64,000 bases of DNA, taken from R-RK-3 sp963834945. Its GTDB lineage: Bacteria > Pseudomonadota > Alphaproteobacteria > Rhizobiales > Rhodomicrobiaceae. A model generated the notes under the pieces. That model searched no databases. It saw only the letters and a list, made by a program, of their open reading frames with translations, and had not been told where the DNA came from. Of this stretch, positions 29,354 to 38,304 are shown piece after piece. Position numbers and translations under genes: made by a program. The stretch is from positions 248,001-312,000 of the forward strand of contig CAWIDT010000009.1 in assembly GCA_963834945.1 (NCBI GenBank). Direction: 5' to 3'. Within the stretch, counting starts at the first letter, position 1. Each line of letters begins with the position of its first letter.

Positions 29354-30238
29354 ATGGATAGGTGGAATGTCGAGAGCCGCCGCTTGGGCGGCACCGGGCG
29401 CTTATCAGCGGTCCTGGCCCTCGCAGGGCTGTTGTTGCTGCCCGTGGCCGGTATCTCCGGCGAAAAGCCCGCCGACAAGCCGGGCGCAGTGTGGCCGGTA
29501 GCCGTGCAGGCGCATTACCTCTTGCGCTACGCCGGCATAGAGGTTGGCAAATTCGACATGGAGTCCAACACCGCGCTGGACAGCTACTCCCTTTCCGGCT
29601 CCGGCAAGGTTTCCGTATTCTTCGGCTCCGTCATCTGGTCCGGCTCCTCCACCGTCTCCGGCAGCATCGAGGTCGGCACGCCCGCCCCCAAGACCTATGC
29701 CTTCAATTGGCGCAACAACAAGAAGCGCGGCATTATCCGCATGGGCTACGAGGACCACGTTGCGACGCAGGTCGTGGTCAAGCCCACGAAGCGTGTCCGC
29801 GCCGATGCGGTGCCCCTGACGCCAGCGGACAAGGCCGCGCTCGATCCCGTCTCGGCGATCATGATGCTGACGAAAGCCGACGGGCGCCCGCCCTGCGAGC
29901 GCAGCGTGGGCATCTTCGACGGCAAGCAGCGCTATGACATCGTTCTCACGCCGAAGCGTCTGACGCGGGTGCCGCCGCCATCCGGCGGCGCGCCTTCGGA
30001 GGTCGCCTATGTCTGCCGGGTCATGTATGTGCCTGTCGCCGGCCACCGTGACGACGCCTCCACCCGGAACTATGCCTCGAACCGCGACGTGGAGGTGGTG
30101 CTGCGGCGCATTCCGGGCTCGCAGATGCTGATCCCCTATTCCCTTACGATCCCCACGGCCTGGGGGACCGGATCGATGGTGATGAAGCGGATCGAGGTGA
30201 CCACGCCAACGGGCGCTAAGATCGCGTTTACCGACTGA
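29354..30238 (+). CDS. DUF3108 domain-containing exported protein
   Basis: 294 residues from ATG 29354, giving an N-terminal signal peptide (LSAVLALAGLLLLPVAG) before the mature start. The body follows the DUF3108 pattern: VQAHYLLRYAGIEVGKFDM, a beta-rich middle and PYSLTIPTAWGTGSMVMKR. Predicted periplasmic beta-barrel-like lipid-binding fold in the family; function unknown. It sits between ku and ligD but is unlikely to act in repair, since it is exported. The start is uncertain: ATG 29306 is in frame upstream. Confidence 0.8.
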   Translation: MDRWNVESRRLGGTGRLSAVLALAGLLLLPVAGISGEKPADKPGAVWPVAVQAHYLLRYAGIEVGKFDMESNTALDSYSLSGSGKVSVFFGSVIWSGSSTVSGSIEVGTPAPKTYAFNWRNNKKRGIIRMGYEDHVATQVVVKPTKRVRADAVPLTPADKAALDPVSAIMMLTKADGRPPCERSVGIFDGKQRYDIVLTPKRLTRVPPPSGGAPSEVAYVCRVMYVPVAGHRDDASTRNYASNRDVEVVLRRIPGSQMLIPYSLTIPTAWGTGSMVMKRIEVTTPTGAKIAFTD

Positions 30239-30251
30239 CGGGCCGATCACG

Positions 30252-32729
30252 CTACGCCGCGTGCTTGCGCTTGCCTCCGTCCAGCGGCACTGCCGCCGTC
30301 CAAAAATCCTGCCAGGGGTCCGCGTCGAGAGCGGCGAGCCTGGGCAGCGCGTTGATCACCGTATAAAAACTGGGCCCGATGGTGGGGCCGAGTTCCTCCC
30401 AGCCCAGCGGCATCGAAACCGCGGCGCCGGCTCTGGCGCGCGTCGAATAAGCGGCGACGGCAGTCGAGCCGCGGCCGTTGCGCAGATAGTCGATCAGGAT
30501 CTTGCCCTGGCGCTTGGCTTTGCTGACGGTCGCAACGAAACGGTCCGGGCTGTCCGCGGTCATGGCGTCGGCGATGCCCTTGGTGAACGCCTTCACCGTA
30601 TCCCAGCGGGCTTTCGGCTTCAGCGGGGCCACCACATGCAGGCCTTTGCCGCCGGATGTCTTGACGAAGCTGGCCAGCCCCGCATCTTCAAGGCGCTGGC
30701 GAACTTCGCCCGCTGCCGCGATCACCTGCTCCCAGCCGACACCCTCGCCCGGATCGAGGTCCATGATGATCATATCGGGACGCTCAAGGTCGCCCAGATG
30801 CGAACCCCAGGGGTGGATCTCCAGCACCCCGCCCTGGACTAGCCCGATCAGGCCCGGAAGGCCGTCAATGGCGACGATCGTCTCGTCGTCCTCGGGATCG
30901 TGCGCCTTAAGGATGTCGCTGCTCTGGCCGCGCCAGGCGTGCTTCTGGAAAAAGCACTGCGAACCGACGCCATCGGGGCAGCGCAGCAGCGCCAGCGGCC
31001 GGTTGACGATGAACGGCGCGATGCGGGTCCATACTTCGGAATAATAGTCGGCGAGGCCCTGTTTGGTGACGCCGTCCTCCTTCCAATAGACCCGGTCGGG
31101 ATGGGTGAGCCGGATGGCAGGTGAAGCCGCCTGCTCCGGTGCCGTCCTGGCCGATTCCCGGACAACCTGATCGGCGCCCTTGTCTTCGCGCAGGCCGCGG
31201 AAGGAGGCGTGGCGAACGACGCCGTCGGCCGTCCAGCTGCTGAATTCGACCTCCGCGACAAGCTCGGGACGCACGAATTGCGCCTGATGCGCTTCCTCAT
31301 GGGTGAGTTTTCGCGCGAACGGGCTTTTCGCGATGCTCATGCCTTCCAGGCGGCGGAACAGCTCGGCTGCCACCTTGTTGGTGAAGCCGGTGCCGACGCG
31401 GCCGGCATAGTTCAGCTTGCCTTTGTCGAAATAGCCCAGCACCAGCGAGCCGATGGCGCGCGCCGCGGTGGTCGAGGGAACATAACCCGCGACGACGAAT
31501 TCCTGCCGTTCCGAACATTTGGACTTGATCCAGTCCTTGCCGCGCCCTGACCGGTAAGGCGCATCGCGCAGCTTAGAAACGACGCCCTCAAGGCTGAGCC
31601 GGCAGGCATGGCGGAGCACAAGCTCGCCGTTTTCCTCGAAATGCTCGCTATAGCGGAGGGCGGGCGGCGCTTGCGTCAGCAAGGTCTTCAGCAAGGTTTT
31701 GCGTTCGATGAACGGGGAGGACCGCAGATCGTGGCCATTCAGATAGAGCAGGTCGAAGGCGCAGAACACCATCCGGTCGGTGCGGCCGGCGGAGAGATCG
31801 GCCTGAAGCGATGAAAAATCGGAAGCATTGGCGGCGCCCTCAACGATCACCTCGCCGTCTATGATGGCGCTCTCCATCGGCAGGCTGGCAAAGGCGTCGC
31901 TTATGGCGGCGCCGAACTTCTCGGTCCAGTCCAGGCCGCTGCGGGTCATCAGCGTCACGCGCCCCGAGCGGATCAGCGCCTGCAGCCGGTAGCCGTCGAA
32001 TTTGATTTCATGCACCCATTTTTCGCCGCCCGGCGGGCGGCTCTTCAGCGTGGCCAGCGCAGGTGCGACGAAGCCGGGAAAGGCGGCCTTCTTCGCCCCC
32101 TTCGGCAATTCGCCGGCGGCGGGCTTGGCGATCTTTCCGGTCTTGGACGACCAGCCGGGCGCCTCGCCGGCCAATTCCTCCACCAAGCGGCCCGTCTTCA
32201 CCGATTCCGGCCGCTCTTCGGTGATATCGGGCGCGTCGGCGTCGCGCGAGTACTCATCGTCGCCCTTGATCAGCAGCCAGTTCTCGTTGCGGTCGCGCGG
32301 CTTTTTTGCCATGCGCACCAGATGCCAGCGGCCGTGCAGCTTTTCGCCATGCAGCTCGAAATCGAGATGTCCCTTGGCATAACCTTTCTTGAGGTCGCCG
32401 ATGGGCGACCAGCGGCCGCGATCCCAGACGATCACCGCGCCGCCGCCATATTCGCCTTTCGGGATGGTGCCTTCGAAATCGCCATATTCGAGCGGATGGT
32501 CCTCGACGTGAACCGCGAGCCGTTTCTCGCCGGGTACCAGGCTTGGCCCTTTCGTGACGGCCCAGCTTTTGAGAACGCCGTCCATTTCGAGCCGCAGATC
32601 GTAATGCAGCCGGCGGGCGGCATGCTTCTGGATCACGAAGCTGTCGCCAGCGGACGCTTGCGCCGACTTGCCGCGCGGCTCCGCCGTCTTCTTGAAATCG
32701 CGCTTCTTCCGATAGGTGGTCAGTGCCAT
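30252..32729 (-). CDS. ligD: Multifunctional DNA ligase D (PE-LIG-POL order)
   Basis: 825 residues, intact, acting with Ku to process and seal double-strand breaks. N-terminal 3'-phosphoesterase with His36, His42 and Asp44 (KHAARRLHYD). ATP-dependent ligase core from about residue 220, nucleotidyl-Lys at 243 in EIKFDGYR, then VVSKLRDAPYRSGRGKDWIK. C-terminal primase-like polymerase from about residue 545 with the metal pair in MDLDPGEG and SGGKGLHVVAPL. The order PE-LIG-POL is the common proteobacterial one (POL is first in mycobacteria). ATG 32729 overlaps the stop of the second ku as TGATG, so both are co-translated. Confidence 0.97.
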   Translation of the reverse strand: MALTTYRKKRDFKKTAEPRGKSAQASAGDSFVIQKHAARRLHYDLRLEMDGVLKSWAVTKGPSLVPGEKRLAVHVEDHPLEYGDFEGTIPKGEYGGGAVIVWDRGRWSPIGDLKKGYAKGHLDFELHGEKLHGRWHLVRMAKKPRDRNENWLLIKGDDEYSRDADAPDITEERPESVKTGRLVEELAGEAPGWSSKTGKIAKPAAGELPKGAKKAAFPGFVAPALATLKSRPPGGEKWVHEIKFDGYRLQALIRSGRVTLMTRSGLDWTEKFGAAISDAFASLPMESAIIDGEVIVEGAANASDFSSLQADLSAGRTDRMVFCAFDLLYLNGHDLRSSPFIERKTLLKTLLTQAPPALRYSEHFEENGELVLRHACRLSLEGVVSKLRDAPYRSGRGKDWIKSKCSERQEFVVAGYVPSTTAARAIGSLVLGYFDKGKLNYAGRVGTGFTNKVAAELFRRLEGMSIAKSPFARKLTHEEAHQAQFVRPELVAEVEFSSWTADGVVRHASFRGLREDKGADQVVRESARTAPEQAASPAIRLTHPDRVYWKEDGVTKQGLADYYSEVWTRIAPFIVNRPLALLRCPDGVGSQCFFQKHAWRGQSSDILKAHDPEDDETIVAIDGLPGLIGLVQGGVLEIHPWGSHLGDLERPDMIIMDLDPGEGVGWEQVIAAAGEVRQRLEDAGLASFVKTSGGKGLHVVAPLKPKARWDTVKAFTKGIADAMTADSPDRFVATVSKAKRQGKILIDYLRNGRGSTAVAAYSTRARAGAAVSMPLGWEELGPTIGPSFYTVINALPRLAALDADPWQDFWTAAVPLDGGKRKHAA

Positions 32730-33586
32730 CAGCTTGCCTTGCGGCGGGGCGCGGCTTCGGCTTTCTTCCGCTTGCCGGCCTTGGCCTTGGTGGTTTTGGG
32801 AAGAGGCTTTCCCGCCGCCTCGGCGCTTTTCTTCAGCGCGTCCATCAGGTCTACCACCTTGGTTTCCTTTGGCGGCTTGGGCGGCTTGAACTCGCGTCCG
32901 GCGATCTTGGCCTTCACCAGCTCGCTCAGCGCCGCCTCATAGCGGTCATCGAACTCGCGCGGATTGAACCTGCCGCTTTTGGTGTCGATGATATATTTGG
33001 CCAGATCGAGCATCTCGCCCTCGATCTTCAGATCGGGTATGTCGTCAAACACCTTCGAGGCGGGACGCACCTCATAGTCAAAATTGAGCGTGTTGGCGAC
33101 GATCAGCGGCCCTTCGGATCGCAGCAGCAGCGTCCGCACGCGACGGAACAGCACCGCCCGGCCAAGCGCCGCAACCTTCTTCCGCTCCATGCCCTCGCGG
33201 ATCAGCGCGAAAGACTCAGCCCCGACTTCATTGGTGGGCGCGAGGAAATAGGGCTTATCCAAATATACGGTGTCAATGCTGGGATAGGGGACGAAGGTCT
33301 CGATGCGGATGGTCTTGTCGCTTTCGGGGATGGCCGCGGCGATCTCGTCCGGTTCAAGAATCACATATTGGCCCTGGGCGACCTCGTAGCCCTTGACCTG
33401 GCTTTCGCGATCGACCGGCTTCTCGCTCTCCTCATCGACGAATTGCCGGCGGACGCGGTTTCCGGTCTTGCGATTGATCGTGTGGAAGGAAATACGCTCG
33501 GACGTGGTTGCAGCGGAGTAAAGACCAACCGGGACGGAAATCTCCGCAATCTTGACGAAGCCCTTCCAATTTGCCCGGGGCGCCAC
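32729..33586 (-). CDS. ku: Ku protein (non-homologous end joining), copy 2
   Basis: Second Ku, 285 residues, starting at GTG 33586 (APRANWKGFVKI) with GGAG 9 bases upstream; upstream in-frame Met codons give a non-homologous extension. Features: SFHTINRKTGNRVRRQFVDEE, VKGYEVAQGQYVILEPDE, VLFRRVRTLLL and a Lys/Arg-rich tail (KAKAGKRKKAEAAPRRK). Clearly diverged from copy 1, so not a recent duplication. Being translationally coupled to LigD, this copy is the likelier constitutive partner; copy 1 may act under other conditions, as in rhizobia with several Ku proteins. Confidence 0.96.
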   Translation of the reverse strand: MAPRANWKGFVKIAEISVPVGLYSAATTSERISFHTINRKTGNRVRRQFVDEESEKPVDRESQVKGYEVAQGQYVILEPDEIAAAIPESDKTIRIETFVPYPSIDTVYLDKPYFLAPTNEVGAESFALIREGMERKKVAALGRAVLFRRVRTLLLRSEGPLIVANTLNFDYEVRPASKVFDDIPDLKIEGEMLDLAKYIIDTKSGRFNPREFDDRYEAALSELVKAKIAGREFKPPKPPKETKVVDLMDALKKSAEAAGKPLPKTTKAKAGKRKKAEAAPRRKAS

Positions 33587-33611
33587 GATACCGAACTCCA
33601 CTGCTACCAGA

Positions 33612-33638
33612 CCCATTCCCAATTCAATCCGGAATGGG
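33612..33638. promoter_or_regulatory. Inverted repeat upstream of ku-ligD
   Basis: CCCATTCC (33612-33619) and GGAATGGG (33631-33638) form a perfect 8-base inverted repeat with an 11-base spacer, 26 bases before the GTG start of ku. Position suits an operator or a 5'-leader hairpin. No regulator is identified. Confidence 0.35.
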
Positions 33639-33793
33639 TTACAATTCTTTGCCTGCCGCGCTTCTTATCCAAAAGCCGCGCAACACCTTTCAGGAAGCGC
33701 TGCGCGGGCTTTAACGCCGGAAATTCCAGGATGTTCCGGCGCCGCAGGGCCAATAGCGACAGGGTAGCACACAGATGGCCGAACGATTCACGC

Positions 33794-33829
33794 AAAAAAG
33801 GCCGGAGCTGCGTCACGCAACCCCCGGCC
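33794..33829 (-). terminator. Rho-independent terminator after the DUF937 gene
   Basis: Read on the minus strand: GGCCGG-rich stem (33824-33829 pairing with 33800-33805, extended with bulges) followed by six T (33794-33799). It lies about 23 bases past the DUF937 stop. Confidence 0.8.
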
Positions 33830-33851
33830 AAGCCGGTCCGGATCGCGAGGC

Positions 33852-34466
33852 TTAAGCCGCTCTTTGCGAATCCGCGCGGGCGAACAGCGAGCCGATGATG
33901 CCGGACAGGCCGGTACGCCGGTCTTCGTCCTGCGCCCGGCTGGTAAGCCGGCGGCGCCGGATTTCGCCGGCGAGCGCCCGGTAGGGGTTCGACATCGCCG
34001 TCTCGTCCATCTTGCCTTTGGAGATGCGGTAAAGAATGGACTGCATCGGCTGGCGCGTCCTGTTCTCGATCGCGCCGAGCGCGAAGATGGCGATATAGGG
34101 CAGCATGCGCTCCAGGATGTGGGGCGGGAGAGGCAGCACCTTGGCGCGGTTGCCGATGATCTTGCGCAGATGCGCCGGGTTCGGGAACAGCGTGGCAAGG
34201 ATCGCATGGCCCTCCGCCTCGACCTGCGGATGGCCGAAAATGCCAGGATCGGCCAAATAGCGGTCATTGCGGCGGCTGCCAAGGAACTCAAGGAAGTAGA
34301 GCAGCCCCTGCGACGTTTCGGTGCGCCGCGTAATGCTCTTGATGACCGGGGGAAGAAAATAGCGAACCACCTGCGCCATGAGCTCGTCATTGACGCCGAA
34401 GGCTGCTCCCATATTTGCGAACACCCTTCCCCCCTGGGCGCTGGCTATGGTGCGGAAAAGTCTCAT
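33852..34466 (-). CDS. DUF937 domain-containing protein
   Basis: 204 residues from ATG 34466 (MRLFRTIASAQGG), preceded by a GAGAG site. The DUF937 core is recognisable: an Ala/Gly-rich N-terminal helix region (ANMGAAFGVNDELMAQVVRYFLPPVI), TSQGLLYFLEFLGS and DPGIFGHPQVEAEGHAILATLF, where the family usually reads GNDILGHIFG. Related to YidB-like proteins of unknown function. The Arg-rich C-terminus is probably disordered. Monocistronic, with its own terminator. Confidence 0.75.
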   Translation of the reverse strand: MRLFRTIASAQGGRVFANMGAAFGVNDELMAQVVRYFLPPVIKSITRRTETSQGLLYFLEFLGSRRNDRYLADPGIFGHPQVEAEGHAILATLFPNPAHLRKIIGNRAKVLPLPPHILERMLPYIAIFALGAIENRTRQPMQSILYRISKGKMDETAMSNPYRALAGEIRRRRLTSRAQDEDRRTGLSGIIGSLFARADSQRAA

Positions 34467-34764
34467 CCGGTTTCTCTCGTAATGCCTGCGTGAGAGACGC
34501 CTCTGGCGTCTCCGAAACTCAAATCGGACGCAAGACGCAATAGCCGAACGCAACTGAACTGATGGCTGCACGCAATCGGTGGACAAACCACCCACGAATG
34601 CGCCAGCCCAAATGCGGGCTGCCGCGAATCATGATCATGAAGAAAGTGTAAACGCGTTTCTTGCACGCGAGGTGCTGTTGCCAACGCAATCCACAGCGTC
34701 GGCGTGCATTGGTGCCACGACTGTTGCTCATGCGTGACAGCGAGGCCCCGCGAGACCGCCCGGA
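34467..34764. other. Intergenic, no supported gene
   Basis: About 300 bases between the IalB-family gene and the DUF937 gene. The one long minus-strand frame has no motif. No terminator, tRNA-like cloverleaf or repeat is evident. Confidence 0.35.
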
Positions 34765-35286
34765 TCAATTCAGCTGAGTGATGCCGTCCGAAAATCCGGC
34801 GAGCGAGATCGGCACCCCGATGCCGAATTCGGGGGTCTGGAAGATGATGAACACGGCGCTTTGCCCGGTCTTCATCTTGGAGACGAGATCTTCATTGGCG
34901 ACCACTTCCGCCACGCAGCCGACCGGACCGCATTTGAGGAAAGGCGCATGTCCGACATCGACATTGTCGATCTTGAGGCCAAGGCCCGTCGGCAGCAGAA
35001 CGCCCAGAGGCGCCACCACCCGCAGGATGCGCGTCTTGCCGTCATAGGAGCGCAGAAAGATGACCGTGAGCGAGATGTTCGGCCGGTCTTCGGCCTTTAC
35101 GCTCTGCACCAGCGCGCATTTTTCCTGTTTCGCGCCGGGCGGCTGGCCGCAGCGAAGCTGCCAGGAGCCAAGCGTCGCCTTGATCTGGCTGGAGCTGAGC
35201 TCCGGTCCGGCGGCTTTGGCTGTGGTCGCCGCCTGCCAGAAGAGCACCGCCGCCGCAAGCGCTAGATAAGACTTGATCGCTAACAC
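34765..35286 (-). CDS. Invasion-associated locus B (IalB) family protein
   Basis: 173 residues, exported. Signal peptide YLALAAAVLFWQAATTAKA. IalB-family traits: GSWQLRCGQPPGAKQEKCALVQ near residue 41, VAPLGVLLPTGLGLKID in the middle and CGPVGCVAEV with a paired Cys, then LAGFSDGITQL at the C-terminus. Named from Bartonella, but the family is common in free-living Hyphomicrobiales, so no virulence role is implied. Intact; divergent from the cytochrome oxidase operon. Confidence 0.9.
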   Translation of the reverse strand: MLAIKSYLALAAAVLFWQAATTAKAAGPELSSSQIKATLGSWQLRCGQPPGAKQEKCALVQSVKAEDRPNISLTVIFLRSYDGKTRILRVVAPLGVLLPTGLGLKIDNVDVGHAPFLKCGPVGCVAEVVANEDLVSKMKTGQSAVFIIFQTPEFGIGVPISLAGFSDGITQLN

Positions 35287-35621
35287 GTCTCGCTGTCCCG
35301 CTGTGAATAACTGGATAACCGCTACCGTGTAGCATGGGCTTAAACCCGCGAACCGGCCTAGGTCAACATCCTAAAGCGGAGCGCCAGCCCTCAGGGAGGA
35401 TTGAGGCCAAAATGAGACGCCGGTTCGCACAAAGGCGGGGGGCGGCGTTTCCGCCGCGCGAAAATATGTCGCGAATGCGGGATGCGCTTTTCGGCTGCAG
35501 GGATGTTGTATAGGTGGGCGAAACCGGAATAAGAAGAGCGCGCGGGAACGGGCGGCAATCGCCGGATGAGCCTCGCCCGCGTCGCTGCCTTCAGCAAAGA
35601 AAAAGCTTTCGAGGTAAATGG
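35287..35621. other. Upstream region of the cytochrome oxidase operon
   Basis: Divergent control region between the IalB gene and ctaC. No clear sigma-70 promoter pair or named operator is visible. A run near 35430-35460 is GC-rich with short inverted repeats (GGCGGCGTTTCCGCCGC). The minus-strand frames here are antisense extensions without coding character. Confidence 0.4.
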
Positions 35622-36517
35622 ATGATGCTGATGAGCGTATCGAGGATTGCCCGCGTGGCCGGCGCGGGGCTGGCCCTGACCATGCTGCAGACCGCCCTCG
35701 CAAATGGCCGGCGAGGGGCTTCCCCACAACTGGCAGCTCGGTTTCCAGCCGGCGATGACGGCCGTGGCGCAGCAGATGCACGATTTCCACACGCTGGTGC
35801 TGGTGATCATCACGCTGATCGTGGTGCTGGTCATGGGGCTGCTCGGATGGGTGATGTTCCGCTACAATGCGGCGGCCAATCCGGTGCCGTCGAAGACTGC
35901 GCATCATACGCTGCTTGAGGTGGCCTGGACCGTCGTGCCGGTGCTGATCCTGCTGGTGATCGCTATTCCGTCGTTCCGGCTGCTTTATGCGCAATATGAT
36001 GCGCCCAAGCCGGATCTGACGATCAAGGTGACCGGCCATCAATGGTACTGGAGCTATATCTACCCCGACAATGGCGGCTTCGGCTTCGATTCCCTGCTGG
36101 TCGAGGATGCCGATCTGAAGCCGGGACAGCCTCGCCTGCTGGCGGTCGATAATGAGGTGGTGGTGCCGGTCAACAAGGTGGTTCATCTGCTGCTGACCTC
36201 CGATGATGTCATCCATGATTGGGCCATTCCGTCCTTCGGTTTGAAAATGGACGCCGTTCCCGGGCGCAATCATCTGGAATGGTTCCGCGCCACCGAGCCC
36301 GGCGTTTATTATGGCGAATGTTCGGAGCTTTGCGGCGGGCGCCACGCATTCATGCCGATTGCGGTGCGGGTGGTGAGCGAGCAGGACTTTGCGGCCTGGG
36401 TGGCCCAATCGAAGCAGAAATTCGCCTCCAGCATGCCCGATCAGGCAAAGACCGCCGCGCAAGGCGATGCCGACATCACCGGCCGGGCGCAGGCTCGTGG
36501 CCAGCGAACAAGATTAG
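35622..36517 (+). CDS. ctaC: Cytochrome c oxidase subunit II, frameshifted at both ends
   Basis: Carries CuA and receives electrons from cytochrome c. ATG 35622 follows GAGG at 7 bases. Near 35700 an extra A (GCAAATGG) splits the signal peptide (LALTMLQTALA) from MAGEGLPHNWQLGFQ. Two helices follow (VLVIITLIVVLVMGLLGW and VAWTVVPVLILLVIAIPSF), then VTGHQWYWSYIYPD and the CuA site GECSELCGGRHAFM. The C-terminus lacks a stop in this frame and reads into ctaD; a +1 shift near 36490 would end the protein as LVASEQD at TAG 36515-36517, which I take as the real end. Confidence 0.9.
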
Positions 36518-36591
36518 ATCTGACGATATTTGGCTGTCGCACGCGGGATCTGAAACCTCGCGCGAGCCATAGAAAGAAGAAGGAATGGATC

Positions 36592-38193
36592 ATGGCGACG
36601 AAAGCTGAGGGCGGTTATCACGACGACCACGCGCCAGGGTTTTTCAGGCGCTGGTTTTTCTCCACCAATCATAAGGACATCGGCACGCTCTATCTGATCT
36701 TCGCGGTCTGCGCGGGTATCGTCGGCGGTGCGCTCTCGGTCGGCATCCGGATGGAGCTGCAGGAGCCGGGCATGCAGATTTTCTCCAGCCCGCACATCTA
36801 TAATGTGTTCGTCACCTCGCACGGGCTGATCATGATTTTCTTCATGGTCATGCCGGCGATGATCGGCGGCTTCGGCAATTGGATGGTGCCCCTGATGATC
36901 GGCGCGCCGGACATGGCCTTCCCGCGCATGAACAACATCTCCTTCTGGCTGCTGCCGATGTCGTTCACGCTGCTGATCCTGTCGCTCTTCGTCGAAGGCG
37001 ATTCGGGCGGCCAGGGCTTCGGCGGCGGCTGGACCATCTATCCGCCGCTCTCGACGACCGGGGCGCCCGGTCCGGCGATGGATTTCGCCATTCTGGCGCT
37101 GCATCTGGCGGGCGCCTCCTCGATCCTGGGCGCGATCAATTTCATCACCACCATCTTCAATATGCGCGCGCCGGGTATGACGCTGCATAAGATGCCGCTG
37201 TTCGTCTGGTCGATCCTGGTCACCGCGTTCCTTTTGCTGCTGGCGCTGCCGGTGCTTGCCGGCGCCATCACCATGCTGCTGACGGACCGCAATTTCGGCA
37301 CCACCTTCTTCTCGCCGGCGGGCGGCGGCGATCCGCTCCTGTTCCAGCATCTGTTCTGGTTCTTCGGCCATCCGGAGGTCTACATCCTGATCCTGCCCGG
37401 CTTCGGCATGATCAGCCATGTGATCTCCACCTTCTCGCGCAAGCCGGTATTCGGCTATCTCGGCATGGCTTATGCGATGGTGGCGATCGGCGTGATCGGC
37501 TTCATCGTCTGGGCGCATCACATGTATGCGGCGGGCATCAGCGTCGATACGCAGGCCTATTTCGTCTTCGCCACCATGGTGATCGCGGTGCCCACGGGCA
37601 TCAAGGTGTTCTCCTGGATCGCCACCATGTGGGGCGGCTCGATCAGCTTCAAGACGCCGATGCTATGGGCGATCGGCTTCATCTTCCTGTTCACCGTCGG
37701 CGGGGTGACCGGCGTCGTGCTGGCCAATGCCGGCATCGACCGGGCCTTCCAGGACACCTATTACGTCGTGGCGCATTTCCATTATGTGCTGTCGCTCGGT
37801 GCAGTGTTCGCGATCTTCGCCGGCTGGTATTACTGGTTCCCGAAAATGACCGGCTACACCTATTCCGAATTCCTGGGCAAGCTGCACTTCTGGGTCACCT
37901 TCATCGGCGTCAATCTGGTCTTCTTCCCGCAGCATTTCCTCGGGATGGCCGGCATGCCGCGCCGCTACGCCGATTATCCGGCCGAGTTCTCAGGCTGGAA
38001 TTTCGTGTCCTCGATCGGCTCCTATATTTCGGCGTTCAGCGTGCTCATCTTCCTGTTCGGGATGGTCTACGCCTTCATGCGCAAGGAGAAGGCCGCCGGC
38101 AACCCATGGGGTCCGGCCGCCACGACATTGGAATGGACCTTGCCGTCACCGCCGCCGTTCCATACGTTCGAGGAGCTGCCGCGCATTAAATAA
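36592..38193 (+). CDS. ctaD: Cytochrome c oxidase subunit I
   Basis: Catalytic haem a/a3-CuB subunit of the aa3 oxidase, 533 residues, intact. ATG 36592 follows GAAGGA at 7-8 bases, so it has its own start although the frame is open from ctaC. Signatures: FFSTNHKDIGTLY at the N-terminus, haem a His in FVTSHGLIMIFF, the CuB His and cross-linked Tyr in WFFGHPEVYILILPG, K-channel Lys in TGIKVFSWIATMWGGS, and the haem a3 ligands in VVAHFHYVLSLG. Twelve helices expected. Ends FEELPRIK, typical for alphaproteobacteria. Confidence 0.98.
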   Translation: MATKAEGGYHDDHAPGFFRRWFFSTNHKDIGTLYLIFAVCAGIVGGALSVGIRMELQEPGMQIFSSPHIYNVFVTSHGLIMIFFMVMPAMIGGFGNWMVPLMIGAPDMAFPRMNNISFWLLPMSFTLLILSLFVEGDSGGQGFGGGWTIYPPLSTTGAPGPAMDFAILALHLAGASSILGAINFITTIFNMRAPGMTLHKMPLFVWSILVTAFLLLLALPVLAGAITMLLTDRNFGTTFFSPAGGGDPLLFQHLFWFFGHPEVYILILPGFGMISHVISTFSRKPVFGYLGMAYAMVAIGVIGFIVWAHHMYAAGISVDTQAYFVFATMVIAVPTGIKVFSWIATMWGGSISFKTPMLWAIGFIFLFTVGGVTGVVLANAGIDRAFQDTYYVVAHFHYVLSLGAVFAIFAGWYYWFPKMTGYTYSEFLGKLHFWVTFIGVNLVFFPQHFLGMAGMPRRYADYPAEFSGWNFVSSIGSYISAFSVLIFLFGMVYAFMRKEKAAGNPWGPAATTLEWTLPSPPPFHTFEELPRIK

Positions 38194-38304
38194 GCCATGC
38201 CCGGCGGTTCTTGGACTGCGCCGGGCCGCCTCGCGCTTACCGCGCGTGGCACCTCGTTTCATCCGCCGCGCGGGTTCGCCCGCCCGGCAATAAGGCGGTT
38301 CGAC

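Noticed and set aside
34765..35286. A virulence role for the IalB-family protein
   Set aside because: The name comes from Bartonella, but the family is widespread in free-living relatives and nothing around it suggests host association.
35704..38193. A natural CoxII-CoxI fusion protein
   Set aside because: ctaD has a ribosome site and its usual N-terminus, and one indel near 36490 restores a normal ctaC stop. Kept only as a point to verify.
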